Below, one piece after another: positions 55,257 to 63,850 of a stretch of DNA of 64,000 bases. The stretch lies in the NCBI GenBank assembly GCA_947491755.1, contig CANLKV010000002.1, positions 868,001 through 932,000 on the forward strand, in the 5' to 3' direction. The DNA is from an uncultured Nonlabens sp. Lineage in GTDB: Bacteria > Bacteroidota > Bacteroidia > Flavobacteriales > Flavobacteriaceae. Positions within the stretch are counted from its first letter, which is position 1. Each line of letters begins with the position of its first letter. The notes beneath the pieces are model-generated. The model had not been told where the DNA came from and made no database searches. It saw only the letters and a list, made by a program, of their open reading frames with translations. A program made the position numbers and the translations under genes.

Positions 55257-55676
55257 ATGAAGAAATTCCTCCACAAATCGATAGCTATCTTAATGGCAGT
55301 CGTGGTGCTTTTTACCACGATGTCATTTACTGTGGATATGCATTATTGTGGGGACTCTTTGGTCGATTTCAGTTTATTCTCAAAAGCTGAAGGTTGTGGA
55401 ATGGAAAAAGCACAACCAGTTAAAAGTTGTGAGAATCCTAAAATGACTGAGAAATCTTGTTGTTCTGACGAGCAAATTGTTAAGGAAGGCAAAGACGACC
55501 TTAAAATATCTTTTGACACGCTTTCTTTTGAGCAGCAAACGTTCATCGCTGCTTTTACATATTCTTATATAAACCTATTTAAAGGAACCGAATCTGAAGA
55601 AGTTCCTTTTGAAGATTACCCGCGACCCTTTGTCAAACGGGATGTGCAAGTGCTGCACCAGACTTTCTTAATTTGA
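55257..55676 (+). CDS. HYC_CC_PP-family protein (cysteine-rich, metal-island associated)
   Basis: A 139-residue protein with a signal-anchor (SIAILMAVVVLFTTMSFTVDM) followed by HYCGDSLVDFSLF, GCGMEKAQPVKSCENPKMTEKSCCSDE (five cysteines; the CC pair) and FEDYPRPFVKRDVQVLHQTF (the PP-region near the C-terminus). The HYC, CC and PxP elements name this family, found beside CusA/TolC genes in Bacteroidota. It may bind copper or another soft metal in the periplasm; this is inferred from cysteines and context. A TTG at 55248 is an alternative start. Confidence 0.75.
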   Translation: MKKFLHKSIAILMAVVVLFTTMSFTVDMHYCGDSLVDFSLFSKAEGCGMEKAQPVKSCENPKMTEKSCCSDEQIVKEGKDDLKISFDTLSFEQQTFIAAFTYSYINLFKGTESEEVPFEDYPRPFVKRDVQVLHQTFLI

Positions 55677-55784
55677 TTTGTTAGATTTTTTGAATGAAGC
55701 CCAATAGCTATGCTATCGTGGGCTAAAACTCGTGTTTGCCATATTCTGCAACACGTAATTCCAATTATCTAATAATCAAATGCT

Positions 55785-58700
55785 ATGCTGAATAAGAGCA
55801 TTAAATTTCTCATAGAAAACAAACTTGTTGCCGTTCTACTACTCGCCCTATTCGTGGGTTGGGGCGTGGTCAACGCACCCTTTAATTGGGAAACGGGCTT
55901 TTTACCTACAGACCCAGTTGCCGTTGATGCCATACCTGATATTGGCGAGAACCAACAAATTGTTTTTACCAAGTGGCAAGGGCGCTCGCCACAGGATATT
56001 GAAGACCAAATCACATATCCGCTTACCACTTCACTTCTGGGAATACCAGGCGTGAAGACCATTCGTAGTTCATCGATGTTTGGATTTTCAAGCATCTATA
56101 TCATTTTTGAAGAAGACATCGAGTTCTACTGGTCACGCAGTCGCATACTTGAAAAACTGAACTCACTTCCTGCAAACCTTTTGCCCGATGGTGTCAATCC
56201 ATCACTCGGACCAGATGCCACAGGTCTCGGACAGATATTTTGGTACACGCTGGAAGGTCGCGACAAAGATGGCAACGTTACAGGCGGTTGGGATTTACAG
56301 GAATTGCGTAGCATTCAGGATTACTATGTGAAATACGGATTATCCTCTGCAAGCGGTGTTTCTGAAGTGGCTTCCATAGGTGGCTATGTTCAGGAATACC
56401 AAGTGGATATCGACCCAGAAAAAATGCGCCAGTACAACGTGAGTATGAGCGATGTGGTCAAAGCCGTAAAGCAAAGCAATCAAGACATAGGTGCACAAAC
56501 CCTCGAAATCAATCAAGCGGAATATCTCGTGCGCGGTTTGGGTTACGTAAAATCTATCGCAGACATTGAAAGTGCTGTTGTAGATTCTGAAAATTTCACT
56601 TCCATCCGCATCAAAGATGTGGCTAATGTTCATTTAGGGCCAGCGACAAGACGTGGTATTCTCGATAAGGAAGGCGCCGAAGTCGTAGGTGGTGTCGTGG
56701 TCGCTCGCTACGGTGCAAATCCGCTGGAAGTCATCAATAATGTCAAGGCTCAAATTGCCGAAATAAGCTCTGGACTTCCCACAAAAACCTTGGCAGATGG
56801 TAGCACTTCGCAAGTAACCATCGTGCCGTTTTACGACCGTACCGAACTCATTCAGGAAACGTTGGGCACGCTCAATGAAGCCCTGACTTTGGAAATCCTG
56901 ATTACCATTCTGGTCATCATCATAATGGTATTCAACCTACGTGCATCTATCCTCATATCTGGGTTGTTGCCGGTTGCCGTCCTTATGGTTTTTATCACGA
57001 TGAAGCTCTTTAATGTAGATGCAAATATCGTCGCCCTTTCAGGTATTGCCATTGCCATCGGTACAATGGTGGACGTGGGCGTCATACTCGCCGAAAATAT
57101 GATACGGCATTTGGAAGATGAAAAATTACGCCTTAATGAAAACGGAACGGAATACACCACAAACGAAATCATCTACAACGCAACGGCTGAAGTTTCTGGC
57201 GCTATCCTAACGGCAGTTTTAACAACAATCATCAGTTTCCTGCCCGTATTCACAATGATAGGTGCCGAAGGAAAACTATTTCGTCCGCTTGCCTTTACCA
57301 AAACAATGGCACTTACGGCTTCGCTCATCATTGCGCTATTTCTCATTCCACCTATTGCTGCATTCCTGTTCCGTAAGACAAATTTGCGAGAACGTACACA
57401 GTATGCCATTAATGGCTTGCTTGTTTTATTGGGAATTCTCGCCATCGTTTACGGCTTTTGGCTGGGGCTTATTCTTATCGCCTTTGCTGCAACATCTCTT
57501 TTAAAGATGCGTGGTACGCTTTCGCGAAAGCGAAAAAATCTACTGGATATCATCATTTCATCGGTTGCCATCGTATTCCTTTTGGCAGAATATTGGCGAC
57601 CATTAGGTTTTGACCGAAGCATCGTGATGAACCTGATATTTGTATCCATCATCTGTTTTGGACTGCTTGGTGTGTTCTCGATCTTCAGGATATACTATGA
57701 GCGTATTTTGCGATGGGCACTTCAGAACCGATATCTATTCTTAATCGTTCCGACTACGGTGCTCACGTTGGGTATCATCATTATGCGCAATACGGGCAAA
57801 GAGTTTATGCCAGCGCTAAACGAAGGTTCATTTCTTTTGATGCCTACATCCCTGCCACACGCAGGTGTTGAAGAAAACAAGCGTGTGCTGCAACAGCTCG
57901 ATATGGCGGTTGCGAGCATCCCTGAAATTGAAACCGTAGTAGGAAAAGCAGGACGAACGGAAAGCGCACTCGACCCAGCACCGCTCTCGATGTATGAGAA
58001 TGTGATTCAGTATAAATCTGAATATATGCGGAATAGTTATGGCGAGCGACAACGCTACAAGGTCAATGACGATGGATTGTTTGTACTGAAGAATAACAAA
58101 TTCATTATCAATCCTAACAATGAGATAAACGAAGACGTCAACTATGACGAAGCCTCACTCAAAACTACTGCCACACGTGAAGAGTTGATTGAAGATGACG
58201 ATGGCGAGTACTATCGCAACTGGCGACCGGACATCGAAAGTCCTGATGATATTTGGAACGAAATTGTACGTGTAACCAAATTACCAGGGGTAACCTCTGC
58301 ACCCAAGTTGCAACCCATCGAAACACGATTGGTAATGCTACAAACAGGAATGCGTGCGCCTATGGGGATCAAAGTAAAAGGACCCGATTTAAAGTCCATA
58401 GAAAACTTCGGACTGGAATTGGAAGACATTCTAAAACAAGCCGAAGGCGTCAAGGAACAGGCTGTTTTTGCAGACCGTATCGTGGGCAAACCCTACTTGC
58501 TCATCGATATTAAGCGAGACCAATTGGCTCGATATGGCATATCAATTATGGATGTTCAGGAAATCCTTCAAGTGGCGGTTGGCGGTATGCCATTAACTCA
58601 GACCGTGGAAGGTCGAGAACGCTACGCCGTGCGTGTACGTTATCCACGAGAATTACGAGCAAATCCAGACGACCTGCGTAATATCTATGTTCCCGTTGAA

Positions 58701-59537
58701 AAAGGAAGTCCTGTACCGCTGGGCGAATTGGTTGAAATTCGATACGAGCAAGGACCACAGGTCATTAAGAGTGAAGACACTTTTCTTATTGGCTACGTGC
58801 TGTTTGACAAACTGGACGGCTTTGCGGAAGTAGATGTGGTAGAAAATGCCCAAGCCTTGATTCAAGAAAATATTGATAATGGTTCGCTTGTCGTGCCGCA
58901 AGGCGTGAGCTATCGATTTACGGGAACCTATGAAAATCAGTTGCGAGCAGAAAAAACGCTGTCGGTAGTTGTACCACTTTGCTTGCTGGTTATTTTCTTG
59001 ATTTTGTATTTCCAGTTCAGGTCGGTTTCCACATCGCTTATGGTGTTTACCGCAATCGCCGTGGCCTTTGCTGGTGGTTTTATAATGATATGGCTGTATG
59101 GGCAAGATTGGTTTTTCAATTTTAGCTTTTTCGGCGAAAATCTGCGGGACTTGTTTAATATGAAAACCATCAATTTAAGTGTGGCTGTTTGGGTAGGTTT
59201 TATTGCCCTGTTCGGTATTGCAACGGATGATGGCGTGGTAATGGCCACCTATTTAGACCAATCTTTCAAAAGCAACGAACCAGACAATAAAAAAAGTATA
59301 AGGCTCGCCACTTTGGAAGCCGCAGGTAAACGTATTCGTCCGTGTTTGATGACTACCGTAACAACGGTGCTGGCACTACTTCCCGTACTCACATCCACAG
59401 GCAAGGGAAGCGATATAATGATACCGATGGCGATACCCATTTTTGGCGGAATGATAATCGACGTTACGTCTTATTTCCTATTACCAGTTTTATACAGCTG
59501 GAAAAAGGAATACCAACTTAAAAAAGCAAACAGATGA
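55785..59537 (+). CDS. cusA: CusA-type heavy-metal RND efflux pump
   Basis: A 1250-residue HME-RND inner-membrane pump, about 200 longer than E. coli CusA. It shows DAIPDIGENQQIVFTKWQGRSPQDIEDQI, GDTMVDVGVILAEN-like GTMVDVGVILAENMIRHLE in TM4 (proton relay D), GKEFMPALNEGSFLLMPTSLP and LQTGMRAPMGIKVKG with methionines at the metal-binding positions, and a late GIATDDGVVMATYL. Extra hydrophobic segments (about residues 540-640) lie between TM6 and TM7, common in Bacteroidota homologues. Likely exports Cu(I)/Ag(I). It ends in a 4-nt overlap with the TolC gene. No CusB is visible in the window. Confidence 0.92.
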   Translation: MLNKSIKFLIENKLVAVLLLALFVGWGVVNAPFNWETGFLPTDPVAVDAIPDIGENQQIVFTKWQGRSPQDIEDQITYPLTTSLLGIPGVKTIRSSSMFGFSSIYIIFEEDIEFYWSRSRILEKLNSLPANLLPDGVNPSLGPDATGLGQIFWYTLEGRDKDGNVTGGWDLQELRSIQDYYVKYGLSSASGVSEVASIGGYVQEYQVDIDPEKMRQYNVSMSDVVKAVKQSNQDIGAQTLEINQAEYLVRGLGYVKSIADIESAVVDSENFTSIRIKDVANVHLGPATRRGILDKEGAEVVGGVVVARYGANPLEVINNVKAQIAEISSGLPTKTLADGSTSQVTIVPFYDRTELIQETLGTLNEALTLEILITILVIIIMVFNLRASILISGLLPVAVLMVFITMKLFNVDANIVALSGIAIAIGTMVDVGVILAENMIRHLEDEKLRLNENGTEYTTNEIIYNATAEVSGAILTAVLTTIISFLPVFTMIGAEGKLFRPLAFTKTMALTASLIIALFLIPPIAAFLFRKTNLRERTQYAINGLLVLLGILAIVYGFWLGLILIAFAATSLLKMRGTLSRKRKNLLDIIISSVAIVFLLAEYWRPLGFDRSIVMNLIFVSIICFGLLGVFSIFRIYYERILRWALQNRYLFLIVPTTVLTLGIIIMRNTGKEFMPALNEGSFLLMPTSLPHAGVEENKRVLQQLDMAVASIPEIETVVGKAGRTESALDPAPLSMYENVIQYKSEYMRNSYGERQRYKVNDDGLFVLKNNKFIINPNNEINEDVNYDEASLKTTATREELIEDDDGEYYRNWRPDIESPDDIWNEIVRVTKLPGVTSAPKLQPIETRLVMLQTGMRAPMGIKVKGPDLKSIENFGLELEDILKQAEGVKEQAVFADRIVGKPYLLIDIKRDQLARYGISIMDVQEILQVAVGGMPLTQTVEGRERYAVRVRYPRELRANPDDLRNIYVPVEKGSPVPLGELVEIRYEQGPQVIKSEDTFLIGYVLFDKLDGFAEVDVVENAQALIQENIDNGSLVVPQGVSYRFTGTYENQLRAEKTLSVVVPLCLLVIFLILYFQFRSVSTSLMVFTAIAVAFAGGFIMIWLYGQDWFFNFSFFGENLRDLFNMKTINLSVAVWVGFIALFGIATDDGVVMATYLDQSFKSNEPDNKKSIRLATLEAAGKRIRPCLMTTVTTVLALLPVLTSTGKGSDIMIPMAIPIFGGMIIDVTSYFLLPVLYSWKKEYQLKKANR
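57518..57531. repeat. 14-bp dispersed palindrome, copy 11 (inside cusA)
   Basis: Exact GCTTTCGCGAAAGC, 16 bp with flanking C and G, read as LSRKR in the extra membrane region of CusA, within the putative island. Confidence 0.9.
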
Positions 59538-60751
59538 AAAAATTAAAATATATACTCGTGTTTTTGTTTGTTTCCGCTTTCGCGAAAGCGCAACAACTAC
59601 AATCCTACATCCAAGAAGCTGAAGCGAACAATCCAGAAATTCAAGCTTTTGAACTGCGCTATAATATCGCCGAAGAAAAGGTAAACGAAGCCAACTGGAT
59701 TCCCAATACCGAAGTAAGTGCCGGCTACTTTGTGAGCGAGCCAGAAACCAGAGTGGGCGCACAACGTGCACGGATAGGTGTAAAACAGATGTTGCCGTGG
59801 TTCGGTACTATTACAGCTCGTGAAAATTATGCCACCGCAATGGCAGATGCCGAATATGTGGACATCACGATTGCAAAGCGCAAGCTCGCACTTTCGGTCG
59901 CACAATCCTATTATAGCCTGTATTCTATACGTGCCAAGCAAGCTGTGCTGGATGAAAATATACAGCTTCTGGAAACCTACAAGCAACTTGCACTCACATC
60001 TGTAGAAGTGGGCAAAGCGAGTGCCGTAGATGTATTGCGACTTCAGATTAGACAAAATGAATTACAACAACAAAAGGAAGTGCTGGAAGAAGAATTTACA
60101 GCAGAACAAACGGCTTTCAACAATTTGCTCAACCGTGATGCAATGATGACGGTTATCGTCGTTCCCGAAATGGAAATTCCACAAGAAGACCCATTTTATT
60201 CTAATGATGCGCTATCACTCAATCCCGAACTGCTCAAATATGACAAACTCTATGAATCAGTAGCACAATCTGAACTGCTCAACCAGCGTGAGAGTTTGCC
60301 TATGATTGGTTTTGGTTTGGACTACTTGCCCGTAACGGAACGTAGCGATGTCAACTTCAGCGATAATGGGAAAGATGTGTTGATGCCTATGGTTTCGGTT
60401 TCAATCCCCATTTTCAACAACCGTTACAAATCCATTTCAAAGCAAAACGAACTGCGACAGCAAGAAATAGAAACCCAACGGGAACAGCGATTGAATGTGC
60501 TGGAATCCGCTTTCGCGAAAGCACAATCACAACGCAACCAAGCACGCATCGCTTATAGCACCCAAGACCGCAACCTGAAGCAAGCGCAAGATGCCGAAGA
60601 AATTCTGGTTAAGAACTATGAAACTGGCACTATCGATTTTAATGATGTGCTGGACATTCAAGAGTTGCAGTTGAAGTTTCAAATGAATCAAATCGATTCG
60701 GTGCAAATGTACTATGTACAATCGGCCATTATTAACTATTTAATCAACTAA
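59534..60751 (+). CDS. TolC-family outer-membrane efflux protein
   Basis: A 405-residue protein with a signal peptide (KYILVFLFVSAFAKAQQ) and TolC-type helical repeats: EAEANNPEIQAFELRYNIAEEKVNEA, SYYSLYSIRAKQAVLDENIQLLETYKQLALTSVEVGKASAVDVLRLQ in the first half and QREQRLNVLESAFAKAQSQRNQARIAY in the second. CusC-like in context: it would form the outer channel for CusA. Two exact palindromes lie in the gene (59576-59589 at the signal peptidase site, 60509-60522), both read as AFAKA. Start ATG overlaps the cusA stop. Confidence 0.9.
   Translation: MKKLKYILVFLFVSAFAKAQQLQSYIQEAEANNPEIQAFELRYNIAEEKVNEANWIPNTEVSAGYFVSEPETRVGAQRARIGVKQMLPWFGTITARENYATAMADAEYVDITIAKRKLALSVAQSYYSLYSIRAKQAVLDENIQLLETYKQLALTSVEVGKASAVDVLRLQIRQNELQQQKEVLEEEFTAEQTAFNNLLNRDAMMTVIVVPEMEIPQEDPFYSNDALSLNPELLKYDKLYESVAQSELLNQRESLPMIGFGLDYLPVTERSDVNFSDNGKDVLMPMVSVSIPIFNNRYKSISKQNELRQQEIETQREQRLNVLESAFAKAQSQRNQARIAYSTQDRNLKQAQDAEEILVKNYETGTIDFNDVLDIQELQLKFQMNQIDSVQMYYVQSAIINYLIN
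59576..59589. repeat. 14-bp dispersed palindrome, copy 12 (TolC signal peptide)
   Basis: Exact GCTTTCGCGAAAGC. It encodes AFAKA at the predicted signal peptidase I site (A-x-A before QQ), so it supplies part of the processing signal. Confidence 0.9.
60509..60522. repeat. 14-bp dispersed palindrome, copy 13 (inside TolC gene)
   Basis: Exact GCTTTCGCGAAAGC, read as AFAKA in a helical repeat of the TolC-like protein. Confidence 0.9.
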
Positions 60752-60753
60752 TT

Positions 60754-61320
60754 ATGGTCAAGGATTTTTACATAAAGAATATGGTATGTGATAGATGCAT
60801 CAAGGTTTTAAGGGATGTACTGGATAAACAAACTATCGAATTGTTACAAATCGAATTGGGTCGTTTGCGCCTAAACATCGAGAGCGATGATGAAATCGAA
60901 AAATTGAAAACTTTACTTGAAAGTAATGGATTTTCCCTAATTGGCAGTACCGAAGAAAAACTCACAGAGCAGGTTAAGGTAGAACTGATAAAGGCATTGC
61001 AAGAATTGCCTTTGGATCTCGATAAGAAATTATCCGCTCACTTAGCCGATGCATTGGGTCACGAGTATTCTAAAATCAGTAAGGTCTTTTCATTTACCGA
61101 GGGCATTACCATCGAGAAGTACTTCATCAAATTGAAAATAGAAAAGGTAAAGGAACTGATACAGGCCAAGGAACTAAACTTTACAGAAATGGCGCAGCTG
61201 CTGGATTATAGCCATATCAATCATTTGAGTGGCCAGTTTAAAAGCGAAACGGGTATGAGCCTGACCGAGTATAAATCCCAACAGAAAAACTTTAGGAATT
61301 CATTGGACAAAATTGTATAG
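60754..61320 (+). CDS. HMA-AraC fusion regulator (putative copper sensor)
   Basis: A 188-residue protein. Residues 1-70 resemble a heavy-metal-associated domain with the MxCxxC metal site at KNMVCDRCIKVL (C12, C15). Residues about 85-180 are an AraC-type DNA-binding domain: LSAHLADALGHEYSKISKVFS and ITIEKYFIKLKIEKVKELI, then FTEMAQLLDYSHINHLSGQFKSETGMSLTEYK. Metal bound at the N-terminus may control the DNA-binding half; this is inference. It is 2 nt after the TolC gene and upstream of the copper oxidase gene. Confidence 0.8.
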   Translation: MVKDFYIKNMVCDRCIKVLRDVLDKQTIELLQIELGRLRLNIESDDEIEKLKTLLESNGFSLIGSTEEKLTEQVKVELIKALQELPLDLDKKLSAHLADALGHEYSKISKVFSFTEGITIEKYFIKLKIEKVKELIQAKELNFTEMAQLLDYSHINHLSGQFKSETGMSLTEYKSQQKNFRNSLDKIV

Positions 61321-61390
61321 ATAACAACCATAATTATGACACAAGCTGTTGATTTACAGCAGTAATTTTATCCAAATAAAATTAAGAACT

Positions 61391-63820
61391 ATGAAATATA
61401 AAATCACATTACTTCTAACAATGCTTATCACTTTTTGTGCAAAAGCCCAATTGGTAGCGAATGAAACTGAAGAAAATGTTGACAACTGGCCAGAACGGAT
61501 TTATGACCTTACTATAGATTATAAAACCGTAAACTTTACGGGCAAGGATGTACAGGCAATGACCATAAACGGTGGCATACCTGGTCCCAATCTTGAGTTC
61601 AACGAAGGCGAGTTTGCCATTATCAACGTTACCAATAAAATGGATGTGGAAACATCTGTCCATTGGCACGGGATGATATTACCTAATTTCCACGATGGCG
61701 TACCGTATTTGACCACACCACCTATCCGTCCAGGGGAAACCTTTCAATACAAGTTTGCATTGAAACAATCTGGAACCTATTGGTATCATTCCCATACTGG
61801 GTTACAGGAACAACGTGGGGTGTATGGTTCATTACAGATAAATCCAAAGGAAACCGATTTAGAATATGACAAAGATTTGGTCTTAGTGCTTTCGGATTGG
61901 GTAGATGAAAATCCACAATCTCAACTTAAAAATTTGAAGCGTGGCAATGAGTGGTATTTAATTAAAAAAGGTCAGGTTCAAAGTCTGGATAAATTAATTG
62001 CCCAAGGCGCAGTAGGTGCCAAGTTAAAGATGGCGTGGCAACGTATGCCAGATATGGCTATTTCAGATAATTATTTTGACAAGTTTTTTATCAATGGTGG
62101 TACCTCACAGGAATATCCAGATTTTCAGCCCGGCGAGCGCGTGAGGCTTCGATTTGTAAACGCAGCCGCAGCGTCTTATTTCTGGCTCACATTTGGTGGC
62201 GAAGACCCAATGCTCGTATCTGCCGATGGACTTGATGTGGTTCCAGTAGAACATAACAAAACTTTGATTGGCGTTGCCGAAACCTATGATTTTATAGTGA
62301 CGATTCCAGAAAGTGGAAAACTTCAAGTAAGAGCTACGGCACAGGATGGTTCTGGCGAAGCTTCGGCATTTATAGGAACTGGAAATGTACTGGAAGCACC
62401 TGTAGTTCCAGAACCTAATCTTATAAAGAATATGAAGCAAATGATGTCTATGGGTATGAAGATGGGCGCACCTGCTTCAAAATTTAATCCTTCAAAAAAC
62501 GATTCCATTCAAGTAATGGAAAAGTACAAAATGGATATGGGCGGAATGCAGATGAATAGTATGTCTATGATGGATGATAATATGAAAAAGGGTGAAATGG
62601 AAATGGATTCTACCAAGATGGCTCACAATAAAATGGACCATTCAAAAATGGATATGAAGGATGATAAAATGAAAATGTCCAAGTCAGAAATGAAGATGAA
62701 CAAAGGCAAGGCCAATATGATAATGGATGGCGATATGGATATGGGCGAAATGAAAATGGGCTATATGGTGCCAAAAGATAAAGTGGTAGGCGATAATATG
62801 AAAACGGGTGGTAATCCCGAGTTCAATTACAACTACTTAAGGGCTAAAGAACCTACCGAATTTGAAAACGATAAGCCCGTAAAGGAAATGCTTTTCAACC
62901 TTACAGGAAATATGAACCGCTACGTCTGGTCTATCAACGGTGTGCCCCTTTCAGAAACAGATAAGATAAAAATCGAGCAAGGCGAAGTCGTGCGTATCAC
63001 ACTTAACAATCTCACGATGATGCACCACCCTATGCACTTGCACGGCCACTTCTTTAGAGTATTGAACGAGAACGGTGAGTATTCGCCACTAAAGCATACT
63101 GTTAACGTGGCACCAATGCAAAAAGTCGTATTTGAGTTTGCCGCTGATGAAACTGGTGATTGGTTTTTCCATTGTCACATCCTTTATCATATGATGAGCG
63201 GTATGGCAAGGGTTTTCAGTTACGATACACCTCGTGACGAACGATTAGAAGGCTACCCACTTACTAACCTTACCAACGAAGCAGACCACATATTCACTTG
63301 GGGCGAAATCACGGCTGCAAGTCATATGACCGAGCTTTACGCTACTGCAACAAATATCAGAAATCAATTTGCGCTAAGGGGCGAATATGGATGGAACAAA
63401 AATCTGGAAGCCGAGTTTACCTACGAGCGCTATCTCAATGATTACTTCCGAGTTTTTGGTGGTGTAAATGTAGAGAATGAAGGTGAGGACAGCCTTGAAG
63501 AAATAAACACAACCGCCATTGCTGGTGTACGATGGTTAATGCCATTGCTCATTAATTCCGATTTCAGGATTGACAGCAAACTGCGTCCGCAGGTAAGTTT
63601 TAGTACGGGCTTTATGATTTTTCCCCACCTTGGAATTTATGGTGAGTATGAATATCAGATGGACTTTGGCTGGGACGGCAAGTTGCCCGAAGGTCAGGAT
63701 TTTGAAGAAGAAACCACGTGGCAAGTTGGACTGGAATATGTACTTAGCAGAAACTTCTCTTTAATGGGAAGTTACGACAACCGCTTTGGTGCTGGTGGTG
63801 GACTATCATTAAGATTTTAG
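61391..63820 (+). CDS. Multicopper oxidase (CopA) with C-terminal CopB-like barrel
   Basis: An 809-residue protein with a signal peptide (KITLLLTMLITFCAKAQ). The oxidase part has the four copper motifs HWHGMILPNFHDG, WYHSHTGLQ, HHPMHLHGHFF and WFFHCHILYHMMSGM. A methionine-rich stretch of about 120 residues (about 346-466, many MxxM and MDMG units) lies between domains. Residues about 632-809 (NQFALRGEYGWNKNLEAEFTYERY and later amphipathic strands, ending in RFGAGGGLSLRF) look like the CopB outer-membrane barrel. It would oxidise Cu(I) and hold copper in the periplasm or outer membrane. I chose ATG at 61391 rather than TTG at 61349. Confidence 0.88.
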   Translation: MKYKITLLLTMLITFCAKAQLVANETEENVDNWPERIYDLTIDYKTVNFTGKDVQAMTINGGIPGPNLEFNEGEFAIINVTNKMDVETSVHWHGMILPNFHDGVPYLTTPPIRPGETFQYKFALKQSGTYWYHSHTGLQEQRGVYGSLQINPKETDLEYDKDLVLVLSDWVDENPQSQLKNLKRGNEWYLIKKGQVQSLDKLIAQGAVGAKLKMAWQRMPDMAISDNYFDKFFINGGTSQEYPDFQPGERVRLRFVNAAAASYFWLTFGGEDPMLVSADGLDVVPVEHNKTLIGVAETYDFIVTIPESGKLQVRATAQDGSGEASAFIGTGNVLEAPVVPEPNLIKNMKQMMSMGMKMGAPASKFNPSKNDSIQVMEKYKMDMGGMQMNSMSMMDDNMKKGEMEMDSTKMAHNKMDHSKMDMKDDKMKMSKSEMKMNKGKANMIMDGDMDMGEMKMGYMVPKDKVVGDNMKTGGNPEFNYNYLRAKEPTEFENDKPVKEMLFNLTGNMNRYVWSINGVPLSETDKIKIEQGEVVRITLNNLTMMHHPMHLHGHFFRVLNENGEYSPLKHTVNVAPMQKVVFEFAADETGDWFFHCHILYHMMSGMARVFSYDTPRDERLEGYPLTNLTNEADHIFTWGEITAASHMTELYATATNIRNQFALRGEYGWNKNLEAEFTYERYLNDYFRVFGGVNVENEGEDSLEEINTTAIAGVRWLMPLLINSDFRIDSKLRPQVSFSTGFMIFPHLGIYGEYEYQMDFGWDGKLPEGQDFEEETTWQVGLEYVLSRNFSLMGSYDNRFGAGGGLSLRF

Positions 63821-63850
63821 AACAAATATTAACTTAAATAAATAACAAAA

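Noticed and set aside
58653..59105. 150-codon reading frame on the minus strand
   Set aside because: It lies wholly inside cusA, whose RND motifs are continuous across it; composition and lack of any recognised domain mark it as an antisense shadow.
59597..60055. 152-codon minus-strand frame inside the TolC gene
   Set aside because: Antisense to a clear TolC-family gene with a signal peptide; no domain of its own.
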